Assembly (NCBI GenBank): GCA_021155905.1
Contig: JAJNBG010000039.1
Span: 1 to 45,860 of the forward strand
Length of the DNA: 45,860 bases
Origin: Bacteroidota bacterium
GTDB lineage: Bacteria > Bacteroidota > Bacteroidia > B-17B0 > Aurantibacillaceae
Reading direction: 5' to 3'
Shown: positions 32,076-41,531 of the stretch, piece by piece
Numbering within the stretch: position 1 is the stretch's first letter
Layout: each line of letters opens with the position of its first letter
Translations under genes and position numbers: made by a program
Notes under the pieces: generated by a model
What the model was told of the DNA's origin: nothing
What the model saw: the letters and a program-made list of their open reading frames with translations, nothing else
Database searches by the model: none

Positions 32076-32555
32076 TTAGGGGATTGTTATCTCGGGAGTG
32101 GTAACGACATTACTTTTGTTACCTGCAGCATCAAATAAATAGATGACGTATTTAATGTTTTTTATTTTTTTACTGTGCCTTAATTGCTGCAAACGCACGT
32201 TGACTTCGCCGCTGATGGGTTTTCCTTTATAGGCATCGCTTGGTGCTTTTATGACATAGCCTGTTCTTAGTGTATCGTTATCCTGAGCTATATAATAGGC
32301 AGTATAATTATTGGTAACCGAATCTCTATAATAATAGGTCACCCAAAAATTTCTGGTCGAATCCGATTCAGCCCCTCCGATATCACCATCCCCATCTGTA
32401 AACTTAATCTGGATATCCGCAGAATCCCCTGCGTAGGGATAAAACGCCTGGTACTCGATTTCAGGCACAGTAGGGTAAGATGTTTTCTTGACACAGGCAA
32501 GGACTGCCCAGGTGATACCAAAAAATAATAAATATTTAAAAAAAGATCCCTTCAT
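32076..32555 (-). CDS. Small predicted lipoprotein, Ig-like beta domain
   Basis: A 159-residue lipoprotein with hydrophobic signal and lipobox VLAC (Cys21) followed by VKK. The mature part is beta-rich, with IQIKFTDGDGDIGGAESDST and YVIYLFDAAGNKSNVVTTPE, similar in style to Ig-like/cadherin-type surface domains with a Ca-binding-like DGDGD loop. Function is unknown. It is divergent from the LuxE-like gene, with 43 bases between starts. Confidence 0.7.
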   Translation of the reverse strand: MKGSFFKYLLFFGITWAVLACVKKTSYPTVPEIEYQAFYPYAGDSADIQIKFTDGDGDIGGAESDSTRNFWVTYYYRDSVTNNYTAYYIAQDNDTLRTGYVIKAPSDAYKGKPISGEVNVRLQQLRHSKKIKNIKYVIYLFDAAGNKSNVVTTPEITIP

Positions 32556-32598
32556 AAATAATTCAGCATAAATTTACGGAAAAATATATTAATCCTCC

Positions 32599-33603
32599 TT
32601 GTACTCCCTAAAAGAAATACACAATCGTGTTTTCCGTTTAACTAACCATTTAACCGATGCTGAATTCAATGAGATTGCTATGGAAGTCTTTCGACATCAG
32701 GCTGTCAACAATAAAGTGTATCGTGACTACCTGTTAAATTTACAACAGGATCCGGATTTAATTAAGCATTATAGCGAAGTCCCATTTTTGCCGATAGAAT
32801 TTTTCAAAACCAAACAAATTGTTTGCGATAAAGTGGAGGATAATTCTGTTTGTTTTTCAAGCAGCGGTACAACCGGACAAATAACGTCGAAACATTTTGT
32901 GAATGATATTTTTGTTTATGAAACGTCATTTAAAAAAGGCTTCAGACAATTTTACGGAAACGTGGAAGACTATTGTATTTTAGCATTGCTTCCGAATTAT
33001 CTTGAACGGGAAGGCTCTTCGCTGGTTTATATGTTTGATAAGCTGATCAAAGACTCAGGTCATCCTCAAAGTGGTTTTTATCTGAATAACCTGGACGATT
33101 TGGTGAGAACGATTAAAACTTTAAAGGACTCCGGACAAAAGACTTTATTACTGGGAGTTACCTATGCAATGTTGGATCTGGCAGAACGGGACGTACAATT
33201 GTCTGAAAATTTTATTGTCATGGAAACCGGTGGTATGAAAGGTAAACGGAAGGAGTTGTTAAAAGAGGAACTTCATGCTATTCTGAAAGAAAAGTTTAAT
33301 GTCTCTGCCATTCATAGTGAATATGGTATGACGGAACTATTATCACAGGCATATTCAAAAAAAAATGGGCTATTTGAATGTCCGCCCTGGATGAAAATTA
33401 TGATCAGGGATGTAAATGATCCATTTTCTTATGTTAGGCCAAATAAGGGTGGAGGAGTGAATGTAATTGATTTGGCAAATGTCAATTCCTGTTCTTTTAT
33501 TGAAACAAAAGATTTGGGAAGATGCGATGAATATTCTCATTTTGAGATACTTGGGCGATTTGATAACAGTGATATCAGGGGTTGTAATTTAATGATAGGA
33601 TAA
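32599..33603 (+). CDS. LuxE/PaaK-like acyl-protein synthetase
   Basis: A 334-residue member of the LuxE (acyl-protein synthetase) branch of adenylate-forming enzymes, which activate a carboxylic acid with ATP and transfer it to a protein or CoA. The phosphate-binding loop is visible as CFSSSGTTGQITSKHFV (about 75-91), and SAIHSEYGMTELLSQAYS (about 232-249) matches the adenylate-binding A5 motif. VETGGMKGKRKEL is also typical. Start is TTG 32599, since an in-frame stop lies 9 bases upstream. The next gene starts inside its stop codon (TAATG). The window also has a LuxC-type reductase at 2.7 kb but no LuxAB, so bioluminescence is not implied. Confidence 0.85.
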   Translation: MYSLKEIHNRVFRLTNHLTDAEFNEIAMEVFRHQAVNNKVYRDYLLNLQQDPDLIKHYSEVPFLPIEFFKTKQIVCDKVEDNSVCFSSSGTTGQITSKHFVNDIFVYETSFKKGFRQFYGNVEDYCILALLPNYLEREGSSLVYMFDKLIKDSGHPQSGFYLNNLDDLVRTIKTLKDSGQKTLLLGVTYAMLDLAERDVQLSENFIVMETGGMKGKRKELLKEELHAILKEKFNVSAIHSEYGMTELLSQAYSKKNGLFECPPWMKIMIRDVNDPFSYVRPNKGGGVNVIDLANVNSCSFIETKDLGRCDEYSHFEILGRFDNSDIRGCNLMIG

Positions 33604-33944
33604 TGGAAAAAAAACAATCGGATTTTTTTGAGCAGGTGTACCAGGTCGTGCGATTAATACCAAAAGGAAGGGTTACCAGTTATGGTGCAATTGCAAATTA
33701 TCTGGGGGCTAAATCATCTTCCAGGGTGGTTGGCTATGCGATGAATGCAGCTCGTTCCCAAAAACCAAAGGTTCCGGCTCATCGTGTATTGAACAGAAAC
33801 GGCCAGCTCACCGGTAAACATCATTTCAGTACGCCATTTGAGATGCAAGAATTATTGGAGAAAGAAAAAATTAAAATAGAAAATGATACGGTAGTTAATT
33901 TTAAAAAACTTTATTGGGATCCCACTATTGAACTTGCGCTGTAA
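33603..33944 (+). CDS. Alkyltransferase-like protein (ATL), MGMT family without catalytic Cys
   Basis: A 113-residue DNA-binding protein of the O6-alkylguanine-DNA alkyltransferase family. The active-site PCHRV motif reads P58AHRV62, so the acceptor cysteine is replaced by alanine. The DNA-flipping Tyr27 (TSYGAI) and Arg finger R41 (SSRVVG) are present. ATLs bind O6-alkylguanine and hand it to nucleotide excision repair. It overlaps the LuxE-like gene by one base, so the two are translationally coupled, with no evident functional link. Confidence 0.9.
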   Translation: MEKKQSDFFEQVYQVVRLIPKGRVTSYGAIANYLGAKSSSRVVGYAMNAARSQKPKVPAHRVLNRNGQLTGKHHFSTPFEMQELLEKEKIKIENDTVVNFKKLYWDPTIELAL

Positions 33945-34008
33945 GCCATTTATAAATTAATGCAGGCACTTTTAAAAAGTAAATATGTCAGGCAACATTA
34001 AAAAACAA

Positions 34009-34016
34009 TATATTTG
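34009..34016 (+). promoter_or_regulatory. -7 box TATATTTG upstream of the flippase gene
   Basis: TATATTTG matches TAnnTTTG, with 11 bases between its end and the flippase ATG. Confidence 0.45.
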
Positions 34017-34027
34017 CCTTTTGCCTT

Positions 34028-35470
34028 ATGCAACAAAAGAAGTTCGTCACAAATATTGCCTTTTTAATTGTTCTTAATTTATTAATTAAGCCTTTTTGGC
34101 CTTTGGGTATTGAGCCGGCCGTTCAAAACGCGGTTGGAAATGCTTCATACGGAGAGTATGCCATTCTTTTTAACTTTTCGTTTTTATTAAATATTATTCT
34201 TGATTTCGGCGTTACTCAATTCAATAACAAAAACATTGCTCAGAATAACCATTTACTTACAAAGCATTTCAGTAGTTTATTTTCTTTGAAACTGGTTTTA
34301 GGACTTGTTTACTTTATTGTGACGATTCTATTAGGTTTTATCATTGGCTATGATTTCAGATATATGAAATTGCTGTCCATTCTTGCGATCAATCAGTTTT
34401 TAATAAGCATGATTTTGTATTTAAGGTCAAGTTTGTTGGGATTGCATTTGTTTAAAACAGACAGTTTTGTTTCGGTAGCGGATAGAGTGATCATGATCTT
34501 TTTGTGCCTTGGATTATTGTTGCGCTGGTTCGGAATTGAAATTGATATCATGACCTTTGTGTATTCTCAAACCATTGGATACCTGCTCACAGCTGTTATC
34601 GCTTTCATCACTGTTTATTACAAAACGGATCATTTTAATTTAAAGTGGAACTGGCCTTTCAGTTTAATGATTCTTAAACAGAGTTTCCCGTTTGCAATCT
34701 TGGTTTTATTGATGACGTTTTATAACCGCCTGGATAGTGTCATGCTCGGAGCTCTTTTGCCGGCTGGGGTTGGATCGGAACAGGCGGGTATTTATGCAAA
34801 AGCGTTCAGGTTATTAGAGGCAGGGAACATGATTGCATACCTGTTCAGTGTTCAATTGATACCGGTTTTCAGCCGTATGTTAAAGCATAAAGAAAATGTA
34901 GAACAATTGGTTAAATTATCATTTATCCTGTTGGTCACACCGGCTTTGGTTGTGTCCGTTGGCTGTTTTTTTTATTCAACAGAAATCTCTTCCTTGATTA
35001 ATCACGGTGTAACTGATTCATCCGTTGAGTTTAGTATTTTGATGTTATGTTTTACGGCTGTTTCAACGACCTATATATTCGGAACTTTATTAACGGCAAA
35101 TGGTAATCTAAAGCAATTAAACACCATGGCCATTATCGGAATTTGCATTAATTTGGTTTTGAATTTTATTTTAATTCCTCATTATCAGGCAATGGGAAGC
35201 GCGGTATCCAGTTTAATTACGCAATTCTTTACGGCGGGTATACAAATTTATTTTGCCTATAAAATATTTGATTTTAAGGTGAATTTCAGGTTATTAATTG
35301 CCTTAGCTGTATTTATTGCCGGAATTATTATTTTTAATATGGCTTCAAGGTCATTTACTGAGAACTGGATGATTAATTTTGCGATCATGTGTGTTTTTTG
35401 TGGGGCATGGGCCTTTGTTTCCGGACTCCTGAACATTAAATCCATTTTCAGATTTATCAAGTATAAATAA
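34028..35470 (+). CDS. Polysaccharide flippase (Wzx/MATE-like, MOP superfamily)
   Basis: A 480-residue membrane protein with about 14 hydrophobic segments spread evenly. The start (FVTNIAFLIVLNLLIKPFWP), LDFGVTQFNNKNI and the middle VLLMTFYNRLDSVMLGALLP are typical of oligosaccharide flippases that move lipid-linked repeat units across the inner membrane. It precedes the Wzz-like and Wzy-like genes on the same strand, consistent with one polysaccharide export locus. No glycosyltransferase lies in the window, so the glycan is undefined. Confidence 0.88.
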   Translation: MQQKKFVTNIAFLIVLNLLIKPFWPLGIEPAVQNAVGNASYGEYAILFNFSFLLNIILDFGVTQFNNKNIAQNNHLLTKHFSSLFSLKLVLGLVYFIVTILLGFIIGYDFRYMKLLSILAINQFLISMILYLRSSLLGLHLFKTDSFVSVADRVIMIFLCLGLLLRWFGIEIDIMTFVYSQTIGYLLTAVIAFITVYYKTDHFNLKWNWPFSLMILKQSFPFAILVLLMTFYNRLDSVMLGALLPAGVGSEQAGIYAKAFRLLEAGNMIAYLFSVQLIPVFSRMLKHKENVEQLVKLSFILLVTPALVVSVGCFFYSTEISSLINHGVTDSSVEFSILMLCFTAVSTTYIFGTLLTANGNLKQLNTMAIIGICINLVLNFILIPHYQAMGSAVSSLITQFFTAGIQIYFAYKIFDFKVNFRLLIALAVFIAGIIIFNMASRSFTENWMINFAIMCVFCGAWAFVSGLLNIKSIFRFIKYK

Positions 35471-35568
35471 TAGAAAATGTTATCGACGAAAGGTTTTTTA
35501 TTGACCTTAATTATTCGTTATTTTAGAATATATTCCTTGAAAATTTAATGATATTTATACTAAAATAG

Positions 35569-35576
35569 TATATTTG
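35569..35576 (+). promoter_or_regulatory. -7 box TATATTTG directly before the Wzz-like gene
   Basis: TATATTTG within AGTATATTTGGCG matches TAnnTTTG. Only 4 bases separate it from the ATG at 35581. Confidence 0.45.
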
Positions 35577-35580
35577 GCGG

Positions 35581-36621
35581 ATGAACCAACCAGATTTTAA
35601 TAACGAATCAATCAGGCTATTGGCCAAAATATATACTTGGAGGAAAAAACTGTTAATCATCTCATTAGCAGCAGCTGTTGTTTCAACAATTATTTCTTTT
35701 ATCGTGTCTCCGCAGTACAAAGCTACTGCCATTGTTTTTCCTGCCCGTACTTTTTCTGTTTCGAAGTTGTTAATTGAACAAAATCAGGGCGCTCAGGAAG
35801 ACTACATGGATTTGGGAGACGAGGATGACGCTGAAAAATTATTACAGATTTTAAATTCGTCAGAAATAAGAACACGTATTGCTGATAAGTATGATTTATG
35901 GACAAACTGGCAAATTGAAAAGAATACAGTGTATTCTCAGCATTATTTGAAAATGAAATGGGAGGATATGGTAAGCTTCAAACGTACCAACTTTGTTTCC
36001 ATTAAAATTGAGGTTTATGATTATGTAGCTAACAGATCCGCAGATATTGCTAATTCTATTGTTTCCTATGCCGATTCTGTTAAGTTTAAAATGACCAGGG
36101 AAGTAGCAGAACAGGCATTGGCAATAACAAAGGATGAATATAATACCACGATCGCCAGGATCAATGAACTGGAAGATAGTTTACAGGTAATTAAGGAATT
36201 AGGTGTATTAGATAATAAAGAAGAAGTGACCGCCTATACCAGGAGTATGGCCAAAGCGATTGAAAAAGGGAACGAATCTGCACAAAAAAAACTTCAGGAG
36301 AAACTGGATTTATTAAAAAAATACGGAACCGCCTATGACGATGTGTATGCAAATTTGAAAAAGTATCGATTGAAATATCCGATTATCAAAAATAAGTACG
36401 ATGAAGCACTGGTTAACTATAGCAGGCCGTTACCGTCAAAATTTATTGTTGAAAAAGCTACGCCAAATGAGAAAAAAGAAAAACCAATCAGATGGTTGGT
36501 AGTACTTGTTTCAACGGTTTCAGCTTTTATTTTGTCTTTGTTATATCTTCTGTTCACGGAGAAATTCACAGACATTAAAAAAAAAATGAAATTGCATTTA
36601 AATTCTCAAAACCAAGAATAA
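35581..36621 (+). CDS. Wzz-like chain-length determinant protein (first of two)
   Basis: A 346-residue polysaccharide co-polymerase with the family plan: TM1 at about 23-43, a large periplasmic part with coiled coil (about 165-260), and TM2 at about 307-328 followed by a short basic cytoplasmic tail. PQYKATAIVFPART after TM1 is the Wzz signature region. There is no tyrosine-kinase domain at the C-terminus. It probably controls chain length or export of the glycan moved by the upstream flippase. It overlaps the next gene by one base (TAATG). Confidence 0.85.
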   Translation: MNQPDFNNESIRLLAKIYTWRKKLLIISLAAAVVSTIISFIVSPQYKATAIVFPARTFSVSKLLIEQNQGAQEDYMDLGDEDDAEKLLQILNSSEIRTRIADKYDLWTNWQIEKNTVYSQHYLKMKWEDMVSFKRTNFVSIKIEVYDYVANRSADIANSIVSYADSVKFKMTREVAEQALAITKDEYNTTIARINELEDSLQVIKELGVLDNKEEVTAYTRSMAKAIEKGNESAQKKLQEKLDLLKKYGTAYDDVYANLKKYRLKYPIIKNKYDEALVNYSRPLPSKFIVEKATPNEKKEKPIRWLVVLVSTVSAFILSLLYLLFTEKFTDIKKKMKLHLNSQNQE

Positions 36622-37550
36622 TGGAAAATTTTAATACCAAAGATATTCTTAATCTTATCTTGCCTCATTGGAGAAAATTAGTTATTGTTGCAATCCTTTC
36701 TGTATTAGCCGGATTTATTATTTCTTCGCCAATGGTTATCAAGCCTTTGTATAAATCCTATGCCGTTGTTTATCCGGTGAATTTAAGTCCTAGTTCTGAA
36801 GAGTCAAATACTGAGCAATTACTGCAGTGGTTCAATAGTGAAGAAGTGAAAAAAGCAGTCAACAAGAGATTTCATTTGACGAGTCATTATAAAATTGATT
36901 CCACAGATGACAGACAGGAAACTTTTTTTAATTTAAAATATAAAGAACTGGTGAGCATCAATGCTACTTTATATGAATCTATTGAAATTGCTGTAAAAGA
37001 TCAGTCAAAAGAAATGGCAAGAGATATTGTGGAAGGCATTATCGAGGAAACCAATAAATTAATTATGACGGTCAAAAAAGAAAGACTACATGAATATATT
37101 CTCAATAATCAAAAAGAATTGAAACGCGCCTCAGGCAAAGTAGATTCTTTGAAATATATGATTGACAACATCCGAAAGGAATTTAACATTATTGACGTTC
37201 AATACCAATCAAAGTATATTTCAAAAGAACTTGTTAAGAATCCTAATTTATCTGAATCTAATTCAAAGACCGCCGATGGTTTAATGACAAGGAAAACAGA
37301 ATTAGACAGGTTAGGAAACGTAATCGGAAGTGAAATCGGAACCTATAATTATTTTAGAAACCAGATTGATGGTTATTATCTTGATTATTCTAATAGTGTA
37401 AGCTTTACCAATGTTGTTTCAAAGCCTACTTTACCAGACAGTAAATGTTATCCCATCCGTTCGTTAATCGTGGCAATTATTACGTTGTCATCTTTATTAA
37501 TTGCCTGTATCATCATTGTGTTTTTAAACTTTAAACAAAAGGTTGATTAA
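36621..37550 (+). CDS. Second Wzz-like chain-length determinant protein
   Basis: A 309-residue paralogue-like protein with the same topology: TM1 at about 17-37, periplasmic coiled coil (about 140-225) and TM2 near 280-302. IKPLYKSYAVVYPVNLSPSS follows TM1. It shares architecture rather than close sequence with the preceding gene, including the EQLLQWFNSEEVKKAVNKRF helix that parallels EKLLQILNSSEIRTRIADKY in the first protein. Both begin next to each other's stops, so they are made together, maybe as a hetero-oligomer. Confidence 0.8.
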   Translation: MENFNTKDILNLILPHWRKLVIVAILSVLAGFIISSPMVIKPLYKSYAVVYPVNLSPSSEESNTEQLLQWFNSEEVKKAVNKRFHLTSHYKIDSTDDRQETFFNLKYKELVSINATLYESIEIAVKDQSKEMARDIVEGIIEETNKLIMTVKKERLHEYILNNQKELKRASGKVDSLKYMIDNIRKEFNIIDVQYQSKYISKELVKNPNLSESNSKTADGLMTRKTELDRLGNVIGSEIGTYNYFRNQIDGYYLDYSNSVSFTNVVSKPTLPDSKCYPIRSLIVAIITLSSLLIACIIIVFLNFKQKVD

Positions 37551-38994
37551 ACTAAGAAATACTTATGTATTTTACTTTGTCATTATTAGTTATATTCTAA
37601 TTAATGCCTATGTTCTGCTATTCAAAAGAGATATGTTTTATCTCTTTAATATGCTTCCCCTGATTATTTTAATTGTCTTACTTGCTATTTTCAGCATTGA
37701 AAAGATCATGTACCTTATGGTGTTTTCGACGCCTCTGGCCATTACGCTAAAAGAACTGGGGCTTACGGAAGGGGTTAACTTAAGTTTGCCGTCTGAGCCT
37801 TTGATGATTGGCATAACCATGATCTACTTTTTAAACGAATTGAGTAATCAGGTTACAGATAAACGGATTTTAAGGCATCCTGTGACCATTATTATTTTTA
37901 TTCAAATGGGTTGGATGCTTTTAACGACGATTACCAGTGAGTTACCGATTATTTCTGTGAAATTTCTTTTATCCAGAATCTGGTTCTTAACCTCCTGTTA
38001 TTTTATTTGTACGGAATTATTTAAAAAACAAAAAGCTATAATTTATCATTTATTGTTTTATTCTATCGCCCTGGCTATTGTGGCCATCATTACAACCATT
38101 AAGCATTCGGCTTACGCCTTTGATGAAAAAATAGCCGATTGGATTGTATCGCCATTTTACAACGATCATACAGCATATGGGGCTGCTTTGGCAATGTATA
38201 TCCCGGTGATGTTCGGAGTATTATTTATGAAAAACATCTCCTTTTATATTAAAGTGCTGTGTTTCATATTACTTTTTATTTTCCTTTCTTCAATTATCAT
38301 TTCCTATGCCAGGGCAGGGTGGTTAAGTTTAGCAGTTTCTTTAGCGGTTTTACTGACATTGGCTTTAAAAATAAAATTCCGTACTCTTTTATTTTCATTA
38401 ATAGGTGGAATTGTTTTGTTCCTCTCTTTTCAAACTGAAATATTGATGGTATTGGGACGAAACAATACAGATTCGGATGGAGATTTTATGGCCAATGTTG
38501 AATCCATGACCAATATTTCTACGGACGTTTCAAATGTAGAGCGCTTAAACAGATGGAGTTGTGCTTTACGAATGTTTGAAGAAAAACCTGTTTTGGGATT
38601 TGGTCCTGGTACTTACCAGTTTTTATATGCTCCTTTTCAAAAGAGCAGCATGAAAACAGTGATCTCCACTAATTTTGGAGATAAGGGAAACGCGCATAGT
38701 GAATACCTGGGACCCTTATGTGAACAAGGTTTAATTGGTGCCCTCATTGTGTTTGCTTTGGTATTGGCAGTTATGTTTCTTGGTTACAGGCTTGTCTATA
38801 CAGTAAAGGATAAATCTATTAAAATATTAACCATCACATTGCTAATGGGAATGAGTACTTATTTTGTGCACGGCTTCTTAAATAACTTCCTCGATACCGA
38901 CAAGGCCTCTGTTCCTTTCTGGGGGTTTCTGGCCATGCTGGTATGTATAGATGTGTATTACAGAGATCAGGAAACAACTGAAAAGCTATTATAA
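37543..38994 (+). CDS. O-antigen ligase / Wzy-like polymerase family membrane protein
   Basis: A 483-residue membrane protein with about 12 hydrophobic segments. A long periplasmic loop (about 295-400) contains RLNRWSCALRMFEEKPVLGF, GFGPGTYQF and AHSEYLGPLCEQGLIGAL, the conserved region of the Wzy_C/O-antigen ligase family; YARAGWLSLAV precedes it. It would polymerise or ligate the glycan flipped by the upstream protein. The start TTG at 37543 overlaps the previous gene by 8 bases; it provides the full first membrane segment. A strong terminator ends this operon. Confidence 0.88.
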   Translation: MIKLRNTYVFYFVIISYILINAYVLLFKRDMFYLFNMLPLIILIVLLAIFSIEKIMYLMVFSTPLAITLKELGLTEGVNLSLPSEPLMIGITMIYFLNELSNQVTDKRILRHPVTIIIFIQMGWMLLTTITSELPIISVKFLLSRIWFLTSCYFICTELFKKQKAIIYHLLFYSIALAIVAIITTIKHSAYAFDEKIADWIVSPFYNDHTAYGAALAMYIPVMFGVLFMKNISFYIKVLCFILLFIFLSSIIISYARAGWLSLAVSLAVLLTLALKIKFRTLLFSLIGGIVLFLSFQTEILMVLGRNNTDSDGDFMANVESMTNISTDVSNVERLNRWSCALRMFEEKPVLGFGPGTYQFLYAPFQKSSMKTVISTNFGDKGNAHSEYLGPLCEQGLIGALIVFALVLAVMFLGYRLVYTVKDKSIKILTITLLMGMSTYFVHGFLNNFLDTDKASVPFWGFLAMLVCIDVYYRDQETTEKLL

Positions 38995-39013
38995 TCCCAA
39001 CTTCATAAAAATT

Positions 39014-39044
39014 AAAAAGTCCTTCTGATTCAGAAGGACTTTTT
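39014..39044. terminator. Bidirectional terminator of the polysaccharide operon and accD
   Basis: A perfect 14-base stem, 39014-39027 with 39031-39044 (core GTCCTTCTG), has A/T runs on both sides and lies between convergent genes. Confidence 0.9.
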
Positions 39045-39064
39045 ATTTGAATATTGTTAATGAG

Positions 39065-39910
39065 TTAATTTTTGAACATCTGGAGCAAAGTGGCTAACTT
39101 ACTTTTTAAATCTGTTCTGGGAATGATCTTATCTAAAAAGCCATGCTCTAACACAAATTCTGCAGTCTGAAATCCTTTTGGCAAATCTTTGCCAATCGTT
39201 TCTTTTACCACACGAGGACCGGCAAAACCGATCAGTGCGCCCGGCTCGGATATATTCAAATCACCCAACATAGCATAGCTCGCGGTAACACCACCTGTTG
39301 TAGGATCAGTACACAAAGAGATATAAGGGATTCCCGCCTTATCCATTAAGGATAATTTGGCAGCTGTTTTAGCCATCTGCATTAAAGAGAAAGCGGCTTC
39401 CATCATACGGGCACCACCTGATTTTGAAATGATCAACAACGGTGTTTTGGTTTTAAGACAAAAATCAATAGATCTCGATATTTTTTCTCCAACAACACTC
39501 CCCATAGAACCTCCGATAAATCCAAAATCCATACAGCAAACAACCAAATCGTTACCGTTTACTTTACCGTAACCGCTTCTTAAAGCATCATTTAAACCTG
39601 ATTTTTTAATGGTATCTACCAAACGGTCTGCGTATTTTTTAGTGTCTGTGAATTCCAAAGGATCACCGCTCACTAAATTTTCATGAAGTTCCGTATACTG
39701 GTTATCATCAAAAATGATCTCAAAATATTCCGCACTGTTAATTCTTTCGTGGTAACCGCAGTCAATACAAACGTGCTGATGTGCTTTATGTTCCTGAGCC
39801 GTATGTATTTTTTTGCATGACGGACATTTATACCAAAGGCCTTCAGGTGTTTCTCTTTTCTCGACGGTAGTAGTAGTAATACCTTCTTTTAATCTTTTAA
39901 ACCAACCCAT
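39065..39910 (-). CDS. accD: Acetyl-CoA carboxylase carboxyltransferase subunit beta
   Basis: A 281-residue AccD that transfers carboxyl from biotin to acetyl-CoA to form malonyl-CoA for fatty acid synthesis, with AccA. The N-terminal zinc ribbon is C29xxC32 and C48xxC51. The crotonase-like body contains [31 protein letters not shown] and [16 protein letters not shown], which form the CoA site. The length is standard. It lies 73 bases after the aldolase on the same strand, a plausible co-transcribed neighbour. accA is not in the window. Confidence 0.96.
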   Translation of the reverse strand: MGWFKRLKEGITTTTVEKRETPEGLWYKCPSCKKIHTAQEHKAHQHVCIDCGYHERINSAEYFEIIFDDNQYTELHENLVSGDPLEFTDTKKYADRLVDTIKKSGLNDALRSGYGKVNGNDLVVCCMDFGFIGGSMGSVVGEKISRSIDFCLKTKTPLLIISKSGGARMMEAAFSLMQMAKTAAKLSLMDKAGIPYISLCTDPTTGGVTASYAMLGDLNISEPGALIGFAGPRVVKETIGKDLPKGFQTAEFVLEHGFLDKIIPRTDLKSKLATLLQMFKN

Positions 39911-39983
39911 TATATAAGTTTTAAGTTATTAGTTTTAAGTTTTTAATATGAGTAGTTCAACATTAAAAACTAACAACTGTGTT

Positions 39984-41036
39984 TTAAGCTACTGTAATTG
40001 TTTTATCCAGGTATACATCCTGAATGAGGTTTAATAATTCTACACCTTCTTTTAATGGTTTCTGAAATGCTTTACGGCCGGAAATTAAGCCCTGTCCGCC
40101 ACCGCGCTTATTGATAACAGCTGTAGTAACTGCTTCGGCCAAATCAGAAGCTCCTTTACTTTCTCCACCGCTGTTAATCAAACCTATTTTACCCATATAG
40201 CAATTGGCTACCTGGTAACGGCATAAATCAATAGGGTGATCCGTAGTTAATTCTGAGTATACTTTAGCATGAGTTTTTCCGTAGTTTAATGCCGTGTAAC
40301 CACCGTTTTTATCAGACATTTTTTGTTTGATGATATCAGCCTGGATCGTTACGCCTAAATGATTGGCTTGGGAGGACAAATCAGCTGCTGTATGGTAATC
40401 AACACCATCCTTTTTGAAAGCATTGTTACGGGTATAGCACCATAAAATGGTTGCCATTCCTAATTGGTGCGCGCGTTCAAAAGCCTGTGCCACTTCTACA
40501 ATCTGGCGGCCTGATTCAGGAGATCCAAAATAAATAGTTGCACCAACGGCTACAGCACCCATATTATAAGCATCTTCCACAGTACCAAACATGATCTGGT
40601 CAAATTTGTTTGGATATGAAATAAATTCATTATGATTGATCTTTACAATAAACGGAATTTTATGAGCGTATTTACGGGCTACAGAGCCTAATACACCATA
40701 AGTAGATGCTACCGCGTTACAACCGCCTTCAATAGCTAACTTAACGATGTTTTCACCGTCAAAATAGATAGGGTTAGGAGCAAAGGATGCACCTGCACTA
40801 TGTTCAATACCCTGATCTACAGGTAAAATACTCATGTACCCGGTATTAGCTAATCTTCCGTTTCCATAAAGTTGTGCGAGGCTTCTTAAAACCTGCGGAT
40901 TTCTGTTACTGTATACAAACGTCTGATCAATAAAGCCAGCGTTTGGAGATACAATCGCATCTTTAGAAATTGTTTTACAAGTGTGGTTTAATAAACTATC
41001 AGCTTGTGCTCCTAATAAATCGGTTATTTTCGACAT
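39984..41036 (-). CDS. fbaB: Class I fructose-bisphosphate aldolase, DhnA/FbaB type
   Basis: A 350-residue aldolase that cleaves or forms fructose-1,6-bisphosphate in glycolysis and gluconeogenesis. Family landmarks are [15 protein letters not shown] (substrate-binding loop), [15 protein letters not shown] with candidate lysines, [16 protein letters not shown] and [17 protein letters not shown] near the C-terminus. The start is ATG 41034-41036 because the frame upstream to 41126 runs through a promoter and terminator. A -7 box lies 24 bases before that ATG. accD follows. Confidence 0.93.
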   Translation of the reverse strand: MSKITDLLGAQADSLLNHTCKTISKDAIVSPNAGFIDQTFVYSNRNPQVLRSLAQLYGNGRLANTGYMSILPVDQGIEHSAGASFAPNPIYFDGENIVKLAIEGGCNAVASTYGVLGSVARKYAHKIPFIVKINHNEFISYPNKFDQIMFGTVEDAYNMGAVAVGATIYFGSPESGRQIVEVAQAFERAHQLGMATILWCYTRNNAFKKDGVDYHTAADLSSQANHLGVTIQADIIKQKMSDKNGGYTALNYGKTHAKVYSELTTDHPIDLCRYQVANCYMGKIGLINSGGESKGASDLAEAVTTAVINKRGGGQGLISGRKAFQKPLKEGVELLNLIQDVYLDKTITVA

Positions 41037-41060
41037 AAATAAGTTCTTTTTTTGAGGTAA

Positions 41061-41068
41061 CAAACTTA
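41061..41068 (-). promoter_or_regulatory. -7 box TAAGTTTG upstream of the aldolase
   Basis: On the minus strand TAAGTTTG matches TAnnTTTG, with 24 bases between its end and the aldolase ATG. Confidence 0.5.
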
Positions 41069-41094
41069 AGGAAAAAATGGTTAAAACCCATAAA

Positions 41095-41118
41095 AAAACC
41101 CCGAAATTTCGGGGTTTT
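41095..41118 (-). terminator. Terminator of the SiaC-like gene
   Basis: A perfect 24-base palindrome, AAAACCCCGAAA (41095-41106) joined to its complement, has a further A-run that reads as T on the minus strand. It lies 21 bases past the siaC-like stop and separates that operon from the aldolase promoter. Confidence 0.85.
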
Positions 41119-41139
41119 ATAAACATATAAGTTTTAAAA

Positions 41140-41520
41140 TTATTCAGCTACCTGAACCATTTTGAATGGAACATTAATAATTGCCTGGTAATCTTCACCA
41201 GCTTCTAACATATCCTCATCATCTTCTTCATAGTGCCAGTTAATTGTAACAGCGCTACCACCTTTATGAATTGCTTCTAATTTTTTGAATACATCCAAAA
41301 TACATTTAGAAGAACTTGTATTGAAATATTCTAACTGAATATTTACTGTAGTTGAAGGTTTTGAAGCAGAAGAATATTTATCCAATGCATCCACTAAAGG
41401 CTTATAAAACTCAATTGAATTTTCAGGGATTGAACGTCCTTTGATTTCTAATACACCGTTTTGAATATCAAATGATATAGTTGGTGTTTTTGGCGTACCT
41501 TCGATAGCGTATTTTTCCAT
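41140..41520 (-). CDS. siaC: SiaC-like regulatory phosphoprotein (DUF1987)
   Basis: A 126-residue protein of the SiaC family, a STAS-like partner switched by phosphorylation. The conserved block [20 protein letters not shown] (61-80) contains T68, which is at the numbered position I recall as the phosphorylated threonine of Pseudomonas SiaC. The C-terminal acidic [14 protein letters not shown] precedes a final strand. In Pseudomonas the unphosphorylated form activates a diguanylate cyclase; no cyclase is visible here, so the target is unknown. It starts 11 bases after the SiaB-like stop, so the two are co-transcribed. Confidence 0.88.
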   Translation of the reverse strand: MEKYAIEGTPKTPTISFDIQNGVLEIKGRSIPENSIEFYKPLVDALDKYSSASKPSTTVNIQLEYFNTSSSKCILDVFKKLEAIHKGGSAVTINWHYEEDDEDMLEAGEDYQAIINVPFKMVQVAE

Positions 41521-41531
41521 AGTTACTTATT

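Noticed and set aside
2698..33603. A complete lux (bioluminescence) system
   Set aside because: LuxC- and LuxE-like genes are present but 29 kb apart, and no LuxA, LuxB or LuxD frame is found in the window.
39911..39983. AT-rich repeats of the TTAAGTTTTT type between aldolase and accD considered as an operator
   Set aside because: The repeats are imperfect and low in complexity; such AACTTAAAAC-like DNA is common between genes in AT-rich genomes.
41037..41126. 30-codon extension of the aldolase upstream of ATG 41036
   Set aside because: It covers a -7 box and the terminator of the SiaC-like gene, and the added peptide does not fit a cytoplasmic aldolase.
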